Assembly (NCBI GenBank): GCA_963643215.1
Contig: CAVIJY010000017.1
Coordinates: forward strand, 1-29,335
Length of the DNA: 29,335 nt
From: Darwinimomas sp963643215
Lineage (GTDB): Bacteria > Bacillota > Clostridia > Lachnospirales > Lachnospiraceae
Reading direction: 5' to 3'
In this document: piece by piece, positions 5,692 through 14,236 of the stretch
How the letters are laid out: each line of letters starts with the position of its first letter
Position numbering within the stretch: position 1 is the stretch's first letter
Made by a program: the position numbers and the translations under genes
Notes under the pieces: model-generated
What the model was told of the DNA's origin: nothing
Seen by the model: only the letters and a program-made list of their open reading frames with translations
The model's database searches: none

Positions 5692-7533
5692 CTACTTTCT
5701 GATCCTGTCGCTCACCCTGAAGGGCTCATACGGTATTCCGGTCCACTCAAGACCCGCCTGTCCGGAAAATTCCATGACATTCAGTCTCACGCCGTGCACC
5801 ACAACCGACAGGAAGTTCATCACTATGTTCAGCACATGTCCTATGACTACTATCACGACTCCGGCTATAACCATCGGCCCGGAGAAGCCCGCAGCCAGAT
5901 TGTTAAAGCTCTGCGATATGGCGAGTCCAGCCATACCTACCGCAAAAAGTCGGATATAACTCATGACATTGCCGAAGCAGCTGATGGTATTCAGAAACTC
6001 CGTAAACGCATTGGCAAGTCCCGCCTTAAGACCGTCCGCGAAGCTCTTGTCCGGCGACATTCCGCCGAAGCATACAACCAGTGTAAATGCCACTGCTATC
6101 ATGGCCACTATAGGCTCAAATGCCAGCTTCTCTCCGATGACCAGATAAAGCGCCATCAGATACATGGCCGATATGCATATGATCCATCCGATATCCGCCA
6201 CGAAGCTCAGATCCTTGGCAGCCATCTTCCGCTTTACGGATATGAGGCTTCCCAGTGCCATCTGTATGGCTCCGACCGAGAACGAGAACTTCATGATGGT
6301 GTTCTGCTGAGCTGTAGCCGTCACTCCGAAGTACTCCGGATAGCTGGCAAAGTTCGGGATGACCATCGCCTTCAGGAACGGGATCTTCATGGCTGCCTCT
6401 GTGCCGAACCATGTTCCCGTGATAGCTCCCCATACGATAGTTGCTATGGACAGAACGTACAGCAGATATGTTCCGTCGTTGCGCTTGCCCGTCTTTACCG
6501 AATATCCGATGGTGCCCAGCAGTATCAGTATTCCGTAGGCTCCGTCGCCCAGTATCATCGCAAAGAACAGTGTGAAGAACAGCAAAAACCAGAGCGATAT
6601 ATCCGGCTCATAGTATCCGGGCAATATACCCAGAATATCAAGCACGGGGCTTATGAGACCTGATATCTTGCTGAATCTCATCTTCGTCGGAATCTGATCA
6701 TCCTCCTCGGATACATCATCAGCCGCCCATGCCCACTTGCCTTTTGCCGCAGCCTGCCTGAATGTGTCCAGATCCGCCTCCGGCAGATATCCTGATATCC
6801 ATACCAGATCATCATCCGACTCTGCGGTCTGTCCCGCCGCCGAATAGTCCTCTGCGTTCTGCGCCTTCAGCATCTGCGCTCTGAAGCTCGTCTCGTATAC
6901 CGCCGCATCTCTCAGCAGAGCCTCGCAGGACTCCACCTCTCTGAGGCTTTCCTCTATCTCGGCATTCAGCTCCTTCAGACTCTTGTCCGGAAGCGTGAAC
7001 TCCTTGGATGAGAACGCTATCGGAAGCTGTCCCAGCACTGCTACAGTGTCGGCCTTGTCCACGGACATGAGCCTGACCATCCTGATATCGGGATCATTGG
7101 CTATCTCCTCGTACTCGCTCTTTTCCAGCTTGTAGAAATGCAGGTCATATCCGGCCTTCTTCAGCTCTCTCAGCTCATCCACCGAGAAGTTGCCCCATTG
7201 ATATATGCGGTCTATCTCGGCATTGTCCGCGCTGATTCTCTGCTCCAGCTCCGATTTCTTCTCCAGAGCTGCCAGCACGCTGCTGTACAGCTTTTCAAAC
7301 TCGTCATCTGCAAGAAGCTTTGTCTGTGCGGCCTCCCTGCCCTTCTTGCCGGGAGCATAGTCAGCCAGTGCCGAAGCCGCCCTTGACAGGTTGTCAAATC
7401 TCTCTGTTGCAGCCCTTCCGGGTGCCTTCTTCTGTGCCAGATGCAACAGTCCCAGGTCTCTGAGACCTTCGAGCATCTCGTCCTTTTTGGAGACGGATGT
7501 CACGATGCAGATCATCTTCATCTTTTCGATCAT
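5692..7533 (-). CDS. ntpI: V-type ATP synthase subunit I (membrane stator, a-subunit homologue)
   Basis: A 613-residue protein with the two-part architecture of the family. The soluble N-terminal half (about 1-290) has long coiled-coil helices that bind the peripheral stalks. The membrane half includes the conserved MILGDGAYGILILLG segment, and SYIRLFAVGMAGLA carries the essential arginine (R528) that faces the rotor carboxylate during ion transfer. A second conserved stretch is VHGVRLNVMEF near the end. Its ATG overlaps the ntpD stop by 4 nt, indicating translational coupling. Length is at the short end of the usual range. Confidence 0.95.
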   Translation of the reverse strand: MIEKMKMICIVTSVSKKDEMLEGLRDLGLLHLAQKKAPGRAATERFDNLSRAASALADYAPGKKGREAAQTKLLADDEFEKLYSSVLAALEKKSELEQRISADNAEIDRIYQWGNFSVDELRELKKAGYDLHFYKLEKSEYEEIANDPDIRMVRLMSVDKADTVAVLGQLPIAFSSKEFTLPDKSLKELNAEIEESLREVESCEALLRDAAVYETSFRAQMLKAQNAEDYSAAGQTAESDDDLVWISGYLPEADLDTFRQAAAKGKWAWAADDVSEEDDQIPTKMRFSKISGLISPVLDILGILPGYYEPDISLWFLLFFTLFFAMILGDGAYGILILLGTIGYSVKTGKRNDGTYLLYVLSIATIVWGAITGTWFGTEAAMKIPFLKAMVIPNFASYPEYFGVTATAQQNTIMKFSFSVGAIQMALGSLISVKRKMAAKDLSFVADIGWIICISAMYLMALYLVIGEKLAFEPIVAMIAVAFTLVVCFGGMSPDKSFADGLKAGLANAFTEFLNTISCFGNVMSYIRLFAVGMAGLAISQSFNNLAAGFSGPMVIAGVVIVVIGHVLNIVMNFLSVVVHGVRLNVMEFSGQAGLEWTGIPYEPFRVSDRIRK

Positions 7534-8144
7534 TTCGCCGCCTCCGTCAGTTTTCTTTTTGAAATCTTGCCCCGCACTACGGCTGCCGTCTGCTGATCTC
7601 CGAGGAATACTCCTATCACGCGGATATTTTCCTTGGCCTCGGGTATCTTCACCTTCTCAAAGAGGTTGACTCTCTGTGATGTTGACCGCAGCTCTCTCTC
7701 CAGCAGCTCCTCCTGCTTTCGCAGTGTGGATACCAGAGCATCCAGCCTTGCTATCTCGCGAAGCTTTACTATAGCGGTATCGACCCACAGCGGATAGTCG
7801 GCGATGTCGTAGCTGATATCCTTGAATGTCAGTTCCTCAAACTTCGGAACCGTCACGCCTGCTATGTTCTCATTCTTACAGATGACGGTATCGGGCATGA
7901 CCAGATTGTCGAGCTTTTTATCATCATCAAAAAGCTCATTTTCCGTAAATACGGCTACCCAGTCGTCCAAATCTCCTATCATTTGAGCACGTTCGACATC
8001 CTTCTGCTCCAGCTCATCCCGCGTCTTCATGATGACCGTCTGCAGCTGCTGCTTTTTCAGCTGCAGGGTCGGAAGATATCGCTGATACTGCTTGAGCCGA
8101 TCCTTCTGAATCTTTTGCTCATTTTTCGTAAGTTTGATTGCCAT
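7530..8144 (-). CDS. ntpD: V-type ATP synthase subunit D (central stalk)
   Basis: A 204-residue, mostly helical, basic protein beginning MAIKLTKNEQKIQKDRLKQY, the classic subunit D start in which the N- and C-terminal helices form the antiparallel coiled coil that turns inside the A3B3 head. The C-terminal part ends in FLGDQQTAAVVRGKISKRK, matching the family motif. It follows ntpB by 12 bp and overlaps ntpI by 4 nt. No subunit F gene follows, although F usually joins D in the rotor shaft of other V-type enzymes. Confidence 0.93.
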   Translation of the reverse strand: MAIKLTKNEQKIQKDRLKQYQRYLPTLQLKKQQLQTVIMKTRDELEQKDVERAQMIGDLDDWVAVFTENELFDDDKKLDNLVMPDTVICKNENIAGVTVPKFEELTFKDISYDIADYPLWVDTAIVKLREIARLDALVSTLRKQEELLERELRSTSQRVNLFEKVKIPEAKENIRVIGVFLGDQQTAAVVRGKISKRKLTEAAK

Positions 8145-8156
8145 CGGCTGCTCCTT

Positions 8157-9452
8157 TTACTGTAATGCAGCCTTGTCCGGCCATCTTTCCTGCAGAAGGC
8201 TCGTCTTCATACCGGTTTCGTTCGGCTCGAAGCACTCTGCGAGTATCTCCCATCCCAGATCCAGAGCATCCTCCAGCGGGATATTCACACTCAGATCCAT
8301 CAGCTTCGTCTCAAAGAGCTCTCCGTACTTCAGAAGCTTTTCATCCCAGTCGCTCATCATGAAGCCCATGGACTTCTTCTCCAGAGCCTCCTTGTACTGA
8401 GAATACAGTCTGATCATGCCGTCCATCAGCGCTCTGTGGTCGTCTCTGGTCTTTCCGTTGACATTCTGCTTCAGACGCGACAGTGATCCGAACGGCTCTA
8501 TGTGGCCGTTCTTGAGATAATACTGACCCTCCGTGATATATCCGGTGTTGTCCGGAACCGGATGAGTTACATCGTCTCCGGGCATCGTGGTGACGCCGAG
8601 GATGGTGATGGAGCCCGCTCCCTCTATATCGACTGCCTTCTCATAGCGTGATGCCAGACAGCTGTACAGATCGCCGGGGTACCCTCGGTTCGAAGGAACC
8701 TGTTCCATGGTGATGGCCATCTCCTTCTGCGCATCTGCATAGTTCGTCATGTCTGTCAGCAGCACCAGCACCTTCTTGCCGCCCAGCGCGAACTGCTCTG
8801 CTACCGCGAGCGCCATATCAGGCACCAGCGTGCATTCTACTATCGGGTCGGACGCGGTATGTATGAACATGACCGTATGGCTCATGGCGCCGCCCTTCTC
8901 CAGCGTGTCGCGGAATGCCAGATAGTCGTCATACTTGAGTCCCATTCCGCCGAGCACGATGACATCAACCTCGGCCTGAAGCGCTATACGGGACAGCAGC
9001 GCATTGTACGGCTCTCCGGATATGGAGAATATCGGGAGCTTCTGGCTCTCTACCAGTGTATTGAACACATCGATCATAGGGATACCGGTACGAATCATGT
9101 TCTTGGGCATGATTCGCCTTGCCGGGTTGAATGACGGTCCGTTGATGGCGATCATGTTCTCTGTCAGAGCCGGGCCGTGATCTCTGGGAACTCCCGCGCC
9201 GTCAAAGACGCGTCCCAGCAGATGATCGGAAAATGACACCATCATGGGTCTTCCCAGAAACTTCACGGTATCATTGGTTCCTACACCCTGTGCTCCGGCA
9301 AATACCTGAAGCGATACCAGGTCCTTATCAAGCTTGATGATCGTGGCATAGCTGTCTCCCACGAGAGCCAGATCTCCGAGGCGGACATCCTTGGCTCTTA
9401 CGGTGACCACGTTGCCGACGATCGATTCTATCTTTGTATATACTTTCTGCAC
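8157..9452 (-). CDS. ntpB: V-type ATP synthase subunit B (non-catalytic)
   Basis: A 431-residue ATPase-fold subunit that alternates with A in the head. It has the family landmarks RTGIPMIDVFNTLVESQKLPIFS, a degenerate P-loop SISGEPYNALLSRI (residues 143-156) without the GKT lysine, LTDMTNYADAQKEM (232-245), and the arginine finger R326 in GSLSRLKQN that reaches into the catalytic site of A. Length is slightly below the usual ~455-460. It begins 11 bp after the ntpA stop. Confidence 0.96.
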   Translation of the reverse strand: MQKVYTKIESIVGNVVTVRAKDVRLGDLALVGDSYATIIKLDKDLVSLQVFAGAQGVGTNDTVKFLGRPMMVSFSDHLLGRVFDGAGVPRDHGPALTENMIAINGPSFNPARRIMPKNMIRTGIPMIDVFNTLVESQKLPIFSISGEPYNALLSRIALQAEVDVIVLGGMGLKYDDYLAFRDTLEKGGAMSHTVMFIHTASDPIVECTLVPDMALAVAEQFALGGKKVLVLLTDMTNYADAQKEMAITMEQVPSNRGYPGDLYSCLASRYEKAVDIEGAGSITILGVTTMPGDDVTHPVPDNTGYITEGQYYLKNGHIEPFGSLSRLKQNVNGKTRDDHRALMDGMIRLYSQYKEALEKKSMGFMMSDWDEKLLKYGELFETKLMDLSVNIPLEDALDLGWEILAECFEPNETGMKTSLLQERWPDKAALQ

Positions 9453-9463
9453 GTCTACCCCTC

Positions 9464-11194
9464 CTACTTCTCAGCCTTGGACATATAGAAATCGGTGATC
9501 TTCTGAGCCTGCGCCTTGTACTCGGGTGATTCGAACTCGGTGCCGTGCCAGTCCAGAAACTCCTGTCTGAGCTGATTGAAGAAGCCTCGGATCTCGTTCT
9601 TGTCCGCCATCCTGTAGTTAAGCGTCAGAGCCTCGTACATCTTCTCGAACTCCTGTCGCTGTCTTTCCGGCGAGCATGCAGCGTCGATCGGGTCAAATGA
9701 GTTCTGCTGCAGATATACCGCATCAAGCAGCTCTCCCTTCTGATAGATGATGTAGTCCTCATCGGAGGTTCCCTCCTCGCCGACTACCTTCATCATCTGA
9801 TTGATCTCGTTGCCGCGTCTGAGTATGCCTCTGGCCTCCTCCACACGATTCATATCCACAACTCCCGTATATTTCGACCAGGACTCCATCGGATGGATGG
9901 ACGGATACTTTCTGGCATCCGAGCGCTCTCTTGACAGTCCGTGGAAGGCTCCGACTACTTTCAGTGTAGCCTGTGTCACCGGCTCCTCGAAGTTTCCTCC
10001 GGCGGGCGATACCGTACCTCCTATGGTGACGGAGGCTATCTTGCCGTTTTTGAGCCTTACCTTGCCCGCTCTCTCGTAGAATGATGCGATGGTTGACTCC
10101 AGATATGCCGGAAATGCTTCCTCTCCCGGGATCTCCTCAAGTCGTCCGCTCATCTCACGCATGGCCTGTGCCCAGCGGCTGGTAGAGTCTGCCAGAAGAA
10201 GTACATCAAGTCCCATCTGTCTGTAATACTCCGCCATGGTCACAGCCGTATAGCATGACGCCTCACGGGCTGCAACAGGCATGGACGATGTGTTGCATAT
10301 GATGATGGTTCTCTCCATAAGGGATCGTCCTGTCTTGGGATCCTCCAGCTCGGGGAATTCCTTGAGAACCTCCACGACCTCTCCGGCTCTCTCTCCGCAG
10401 GCCGCTATGATAACTATGTCCGCCTCGCTGTTCTTGGCCTCCATGTGCTGAAGCACAGTCTTGCCTGCTCCGAAGGGACCCGGAACGCAGAAGGTTCCGC
10501 CCTTGGCTACCGGCAGGAATGAGTCGATACACCTGATCTGTGTGACCAGTGTCTCATCCGGACGGAGCCTCTCCTCGTAGCACTTGACTGCCTGCTTGAT
10601 AGGCTGTGTGATGACCATGCTGAGCTCTTTTTCATCGCCGTTTTCATCCTCGATGACGCATATGGTCGATCTTACATTGTATGTACCCTTTTCCTTGATG
10701 GACTTTACCTTCCAGCCCTGACCCTTGAGTGTGAAGGGCACCATGATCTCATGCACGAAGAGCCCCTCGGGTACGCTGCCGATGCTGTCTCCGGCCTCTA
10801 CCGTGTCACCCACAGCCACGGACGGTGTAAACTCCCAGTCCCTGTCCGGAATCGGATCCAGATACACACCTCTTTCAAGGAAGAAGCCGCACTTGTCCGC
10901 CAGCTCCGGAAGAGGATTCTGAAGTCCGTCAAATACCTGTGTCAAAAGTCCCGGTCCGAGCTCCACGCTCATCATTGCACCGGTGAACTCTACCGGATCT
11001 CCAACCTTGACACCGTTGGACATCTCGTATATCTGCATGCTGGCTACTCCGTTGTTGATACGGATGACCTCGCTTTTGAGGCGCTTTCCGTCAACCAGGA
11101 TATAACCAACCTCGTTTTTGTGAACGGCACCCTCGAAGCTGACACTGGCCAGGTTTCCGTTGATACCGGTTACATATCCTGTTACTGTTTCCAT
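9464..11194 (-). CDS. ntpA: V-type ATP synthase subunit A (catalytic)
   Basis: A 576-residue catalytic subunit. The N-terminal beta-barrel is followed by the bulge region typical of V/A-type A subunits (about 110-200). The Walker A loop is GPFGAGKT (239-246). The catalytic glutamate lies in ACGERAGE (residues 265-272). The Walker B region is VLLLADSTSRWAQAMRE (about 331-347). FEEPVTQATLKVVGAFHGL supports the A-type identity over F-type beta. It hydrolyses or synthesises ATP at the A-B interfaces. It starts 13 bp after the DUF2764 stop. No intein is present. Confidence 0.97.
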   Translation of the reverse strand: METVTGYVTGINGNLASVSFEGAVHKNEVGYILVDGKRLKSEVIRINNGVASMQIYEMSNGVKVGDPVEFTGAMMSVELGPGLLTQVFDGLQNPLPELADKCGFFLERGVYLDPIPDRDWEFTPSVAVGDTVEAGDSIGSVPEGLFVHEIMVPFTLKGQGWKVKSIKEKGTYNVRSTICVIEDENGDEKELSMVITQPIKQAVKCYEERLRPDETLVTQIRCIDSFLPVAKGGTFCVPGPFGAGKTVLQHMEAKNSEADIVIIAACGERAGEVVEVLKEFPELEDPKTGRSLMERTIIICNTSSMPVAAREASCYTAVTMAEYYRQMGLDVLLLADSTSRWAQAMREMSGRLEEIPGEEAFPAYLESTIASFYERAGKVRLKNGKIASVTIGGTVSPAGGNFEEPVTQATLKVVGAFHGLSRERSDARKYPSIHPMESWSKYTGVVDMNRVEEARGILRRGNEINQMMKVVGEEGTSDEDYIIYQKGELLDAVYLQQNSFDPIDAACSPERQRQEFEKMYEALTLNYRMADKNEIRGFFNQLRQEFLDWHGTEFESPEYKAQAQKITDFYMSKAEK

Positions 11195-11207
11195 TCATTG
11201 TCTCCTG

Positions 11208-11729
11208 TCATAAGCTATAGACGCGCTGCTGCACCTGATCAAAGAGCCTCTTGAACTCCTCCTTGCCCTTCTCCTGTACGAAGCAGCCCTGACGTTCAAG
11301 CAGCTTGAGTTTTATCGCATACCCGAAGAGATAGATATCATCGAAGGCATGCAGGCCTACCAGTGAATCAAGATTTTCAAATTCATAATCAAGCAGTATC
11401 TTCTCCGCCTCGAGAGGGTTTTTGGCATTCATCGCGGCAGAAGCGGCCTGCGAAGCCATATAGTCCTTCTCGTACTCGGCCGGATAGGATTTTCCCAGCC
11501 TTACGCTTCTTTGGTGGTTCAGCTCGCTCATGAGGTTCTGATACATCGCGTACCAGTCCTTCACCAGCGGTCCCTCACTCGAGGAAAGCGTGAGACCCTC
11601 CAGAAGCCTGTAGCATGATTCACTTACATTCGGCTTGCACCAGGCGAGAAACTCTTCATAGCTGATGGGCATCTCTGAATCGGATCTCAGATCCGGCAGG
11701 CTTGCTATCAGGTAATAGTATGAAGCCAT
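11208..11729 (-). CDS. DUF2764-type V-ATPase-associated protein
   Basis: A 173-residue soluble, helix-rich protein beginning MASYYYLIASLPDLRSD, a signature opening of the DUF2764 proteins encoded between subunits E and A in the V-ATPase operons of Bacteroidetes, spirochaetes and Chlamydia. Classical subunit C (the d-type socket joining the central stalk to the rotor ring) is absent from this operon. A C-like role for this protein is a reasonable inference from position and helical character, not something the sequence proves. The C-terminal part contains a charged helix (QEKGKEEFKRLFDQVQQ). It lies 30 bp after ntpE and 13 bp before ntpA. Confidence 0.85.
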   Translation of the reverse strand: MASYYYLIASLPDLRSDSEMPISYEEFLAWCKPNVSESCYRLLEGLTLSSSEGPLVKDWYAMYQNLMSELNHQRSVRLGKSYPAEYEKDYMASQAASAAMNAKNPLEAEKILLDYEFENLDSLVGLHAFDDIYLFGYAIKLKLLERQGCFVQEKGKEEFKRLFDQVQQRVYSL

Positions 11730-11759
11730 ATTTCCTCCTTCTCGCTTTCAGTGCGCTTC

Positions 11760-12326
11760 TCACTCACCCAGCTCGATATCTCTGAAGTAGGGCATCAGCA
11801 TCTGCATGATCTCCTCATCAGAGCAGTCAAAGTATCCCGAGCCGTCCTTGGATGCGAGACGAAAGCCCGCCTTCACCGCCTTTGTCGGTCTTATCTCCAG
11901 TCCGTTTCTGATCTCATCGGCCAGCTCAGCCTTCAGCGCATCGCTTACCTGTGCCACCTCTGCCGTATATCCCGATACATCCTGATCTGTGAGCACTGCC
12001 TGTATCAGCTTGCCGAGAGCAGTGTCCGTAAGCTCTGCCTTGATCTTGAAGGCGAGAATTTTTTCAAATTCTTTTTGAACCTCAGTCTTAAATGCCAGCA
12101 TGGCGTCTCTCTTGGCCTGCTCGGCACTTACGGCAGCGCTCTCTCTTAGGATACCGATCTCCTTCTCAGCGGTCTCCTTCATGCCGGCTGCCTGCGCCTT
12201 CGCATCTTCCACTATCTTCTGAGCCTTTTGCTCAGCCTCCGAGATGATGGTCTGCGCCTGAGCCTGAGCCGCATCGATCCCGTCCTTGCGAATCGACGAA
12301 ACCAGATCCTGAATCTGTAGCTCCAT
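11760..12326 (-). CDS. ntpE: V-type ATP synthase subunit E (peripheral stalk)
   Basis: A 188-residue protein with a long Ala/Glu/Lys/Gln-rich coiled coil (about residues 15-95, for example AEQKAQKIVEDAKAQAAGMKE) and a globular C-terminal domain of about 90 residues, the layout of the E stalk subunit that holds the head against rotation. It normally pairs with a small coiled-coil subunit G/H; none is encoded in this operon. It is the first gene, preceded by AGAAAGGGG about 8 nt before the ATG and a promoter at 12414-12441. Confidence 0.9.
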   Translation of the reverse strand: MELQIQDLVSSIRKDGIDAAQAQAQTIISEAEQKAQKIVEDAKAQAAGMKETAEKEIGILRESAAVSAEQAKRDAMLAFKTEVQKEFEKILAFKIKAELTDTALGKLIQAVLTDQDVSGYTAEVAQVSDALKAELADEIRNGLEIRPTKAVKAGFRLASKDGSGYFDCSDEEIMQMLMPYFRDIELGE

Positions 12327-12413
12327 AAATGCATCCCCTTTCTTTTAGGTTTTTGACTTATTTCATAAAGATTTTTAGTCAATATCACATATAAATTGCT
12401 TTGCAATAGTATT

Positions 12414-12441
12414 AGTATAATTTATTTTTCCCAATCTTCAA
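12414..12441 (-). promoter_or_regulatory. Promoter of the V-type ATPase operon
   Basis: On the minus strand, TTGAAG (12436-12441) and TATACT (12414-12419) are separated by 16 bp in an AT-rich stretch, the best match between the gudD terminator and ntpE. The resulting leader of about 80 nt contains a short ATTGC-TTT-GCAAT dyad near 12395-12407. No riboswitch is recognised. Confidence 0.6.
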
Positions 12442-12473
12442 GGGCAATTGATAATTTTTTGTCATACCGCAAC

Positions 12474-12503
12474 TTAAAAGACCGCCTCTTTCGAGGCGGT
12501 CTT
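12474..12503 (-). terminator. Terminator downstream of gudD
   Basis: A perfect 11-bp stem AAGACCGCCTC / GAGGCGGTCTT (12478-12488 and 12493-12503) with a 4-nt loop is followed on the minus strand by a short T run. It separates gudD from the ATPase promoter. Confidence 0.88.
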
Positions 12504-12579
12504 AAATATGTTATATGATTGACAAATATGGAATTTATGCCATAAGCCCTTGATTTTACAGCATTTTCGTTAAGCTGCT

Positions 12580-13911
12580 TCAGCGTACCATGGCCGGTCT
12601 GTGCGGATCAAAGGTCCATCCCGGAATATAAAATTGCATACCCTTTACATCGTCTCTGGCACCGCAATTGTTGTCGATATAGCGCTTATTGGCCTCGATC
12701 ACCTGAGCCCGGTCTATCTCAACGCCCAGTCCCGGCGCATCGGGAAGATCGATGCATCCGTCTACTATCTGAAGCGGAGCCTTCGTCAGTCTGTTCAGAC
12801 CCTCCTGCCAGATCCAGTGCGTATCAAGTCCGTTGAGTCTTCCGGGAACAGCGGCTGCCGCCTGAACCATCATCGCGAGAGATATATCGAAGTGGTTGTT
12901 TGAATGGCAGCCCCACATGAGTCCGAATTCGTTGCAGATCTGTCCTACTCTGACTGAGCCGTTCATGGTCCAGAAGTGAGGATCCGCCAGCGGGATATCC
13001 ACGCTGCGCAGTGAGATGCAATGGTGCATCTGACGCCAGTCGGTATCGATCATGTTGGTAGCCGTGGGGATATTGGAAAGCTGTCTGAACTCGGCCATGA
13101 CCTCACGGCCAGAGAATACTCCCTCTGCTCCGCAGGGATCCTCGATATAGGCCAGAACCTTCTTGAACTCCGGCGCATACTTAAGCGCCTCTGCCAGAGA
13201 CCATCCGCCGTTGGGATCAAGATCTATCCTCGCATCGGGAAATGCCTCCTTGAGCGCCTGAACCGCCTTGAGCTCCTCTGCCACCGAGAACACACCGCCC
13301 TTGAGCTTGAAGTCCTGGAAGCCGTACTTCTTGTATGTAGCCTGTGCAAGAGCTACGATATGATCCGGATCCATAGCCTCCTCATGGCGCAGTCTGTACC
13401 AGTCGCAGTCGCTGTCCTCTTCTGCCACATACGGCATATCTGTTCTCTTTCTGTCTCCTACATAGAAAAGATAGCTGAGGAATCTGACTGATGTTCTCTG
13501 TATGCCGTCTCCCAGAAGAGCTGCCATGGGAACCTCGAGATACTTGCCGAGTATATCCAGCATAGCCGTCTCTATAGCTGTCACTACATGCACGCCTGTG
13601 CGAAGATCATATGTCTGATTTCCTCTGACATCATCGGCGATATTCTGAGAAAGCCATGCGCTCACTCTGTTCATCACATTCTTGTAATCGCCTATGCTGC
13701 TTCCGAGCACGATGTCCTTGACCATGTTCATGGCATCCGTGATCTTCTGTCCGCCGGGCACCTCTCCGACGCCCTCTCTGCCGTCTGAGTCCGTAAGGAT
13801 CAGGATATTCCTGGTGAAGTACGGACCATGCGCTCCGGAAAGGTTCAGCTCCATGCTGTCGTATCCCGCTACCGGATATACTTCCATTCCTACGATTGTT
13901 GGTTGTGCCAT
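12580..13911 (-). CDS. gudD: Glucarate dehydratase (enolase superfamily)
   Basis: It dehydrates D-glucarate (and often L-idarate) to 5-keto-4-deoxyglucarate, using Mg2+ in the cytoplasm. The 443-residue protein keeps every active-site residue at a constant three-residue offset from E. coli GudD: K202 and K204 (FKLKGG), metal ligands D232 (DPNGGW), E257 (IEDPCGAE) and N286 (TATNM), and catalytic H336 (GCHSNNHFD). I chose the ATG at 13909-13911 because GGGGGAC lies just upstream; an ATG four codons earlier is less well placed. It is flanked by terminators on both sides, so it is monocistronic. No aldolase, tartronate reductase or sugar-acid transporter is near, so the rest of the pathway must be elsewhere. 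Confidence 0.96.
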   Translation of the reverse strand: MAQPTIVGMEVYPVAGYDSMELNLSGAHGPYFTRNILILTDSDGREGVGEVPGGQKITDAMNMVKDIVLGSSIGDYKNVMNRVSAWLSQNIADDVRGNQTYDLRTGVHVVTAIETAMLDILGKYLEVPMAALLGDGIQRTSVRFLSYLFYVGDRKRTDMPYVAEEDSDCDWYRLRHEEAMDPDHIVALAQATYKKYGFQDFKLKGGVFSVAEELKAVQALKEAFPDARIDLDPNGGWSLAEALKYAPEFKKVLAYIEDPCGAEGVFSGREVMAEFRQLSNIPTATNMIDTDWRQMHHCISLRSVDIPLADPHFWTMNGSVRVGQICNEFGLMWGCHSNNHFDISLAMMVQAAAAVPGRLNGLDTHWIWQEGLNRLTKAPLQIVDGCIDLPDAPGLGVEIDRAQVIEANKRYIDNNCGARDDVKGMQFYIPGWTFDPHRPAMVR

Positions 13912-13946
13912 AATGTCCCCCATTTATGTACCGTTTTATGTTCGGC

Positions 13947-13979
13947 TGTATTTTTACTTAACATTAATGTATTTTTACT
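13947..13979 (-). promoter_or_regulatory. Paired 12-bp direct repeats upstream of gudD (candidate operator)
   Basis: TGTATTTTTACT occurs at 13947-13958 and again at 13968-13979, 21 bp apart (two helical turns), about 36-68 bp before the gudD start. On the minus strand they overlap a weak promoter-like pair (TTGCTT, 17 bp, TAATGT). This suggests a protein binding twice on one face of the DNA. Farther upstream are a TGATATATCA palindrome (14000-14009) and a GT-N3-AC core (GGTCTGAC, near 14037) of the kind bound by GntR/FadR-family regulators. The interval 13912-14236 contains no gene. Confidence 0.45.
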
Positions 13980-14084
13980 AAAAAAGCAACCACAAAATAT
14001 GATATATCAATCATTACCAAAAGGCATAGTCCCACAGGTCTGACTTCAGTGCACCATGTCAAAGATATTCTCTCATTTAAAGTC

Positions 14085-14116
14085 AAAAAGACCGTCCTGT
14101 GCGGGCGGTCTTTTTT
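14085..14116 (-). terminator. Terminator downstream of lysA
   Basis: Arms at 14085-14097 and 14103-14115 (core AAAAAGACCG / CGGTCTTTTT) enclose a 5-nt loop, with T runs on both strands, so it can work in either direction. It lies 120 bp past the lysA stop; the bases between show no convincing gene. Confidence 0.82.
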
Positions 14117-14236
14117 GAATGCATCGATCCTTATTCAATTGCTGTCCGGCTGCATGAATTGCGCCTTCCGGCTGTTCTGTCTTGATCGTCGCCTTCTGCA
14201 GCTGCTGCGCATTCATGCTCAGCTGCGTGCTCGTTC

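Noticed and set aside
14073..14216. Possible 47-codon minus-strand gene after lysA
   Set aside because: It has no ribosome site and its last third is the terminator hairpin.
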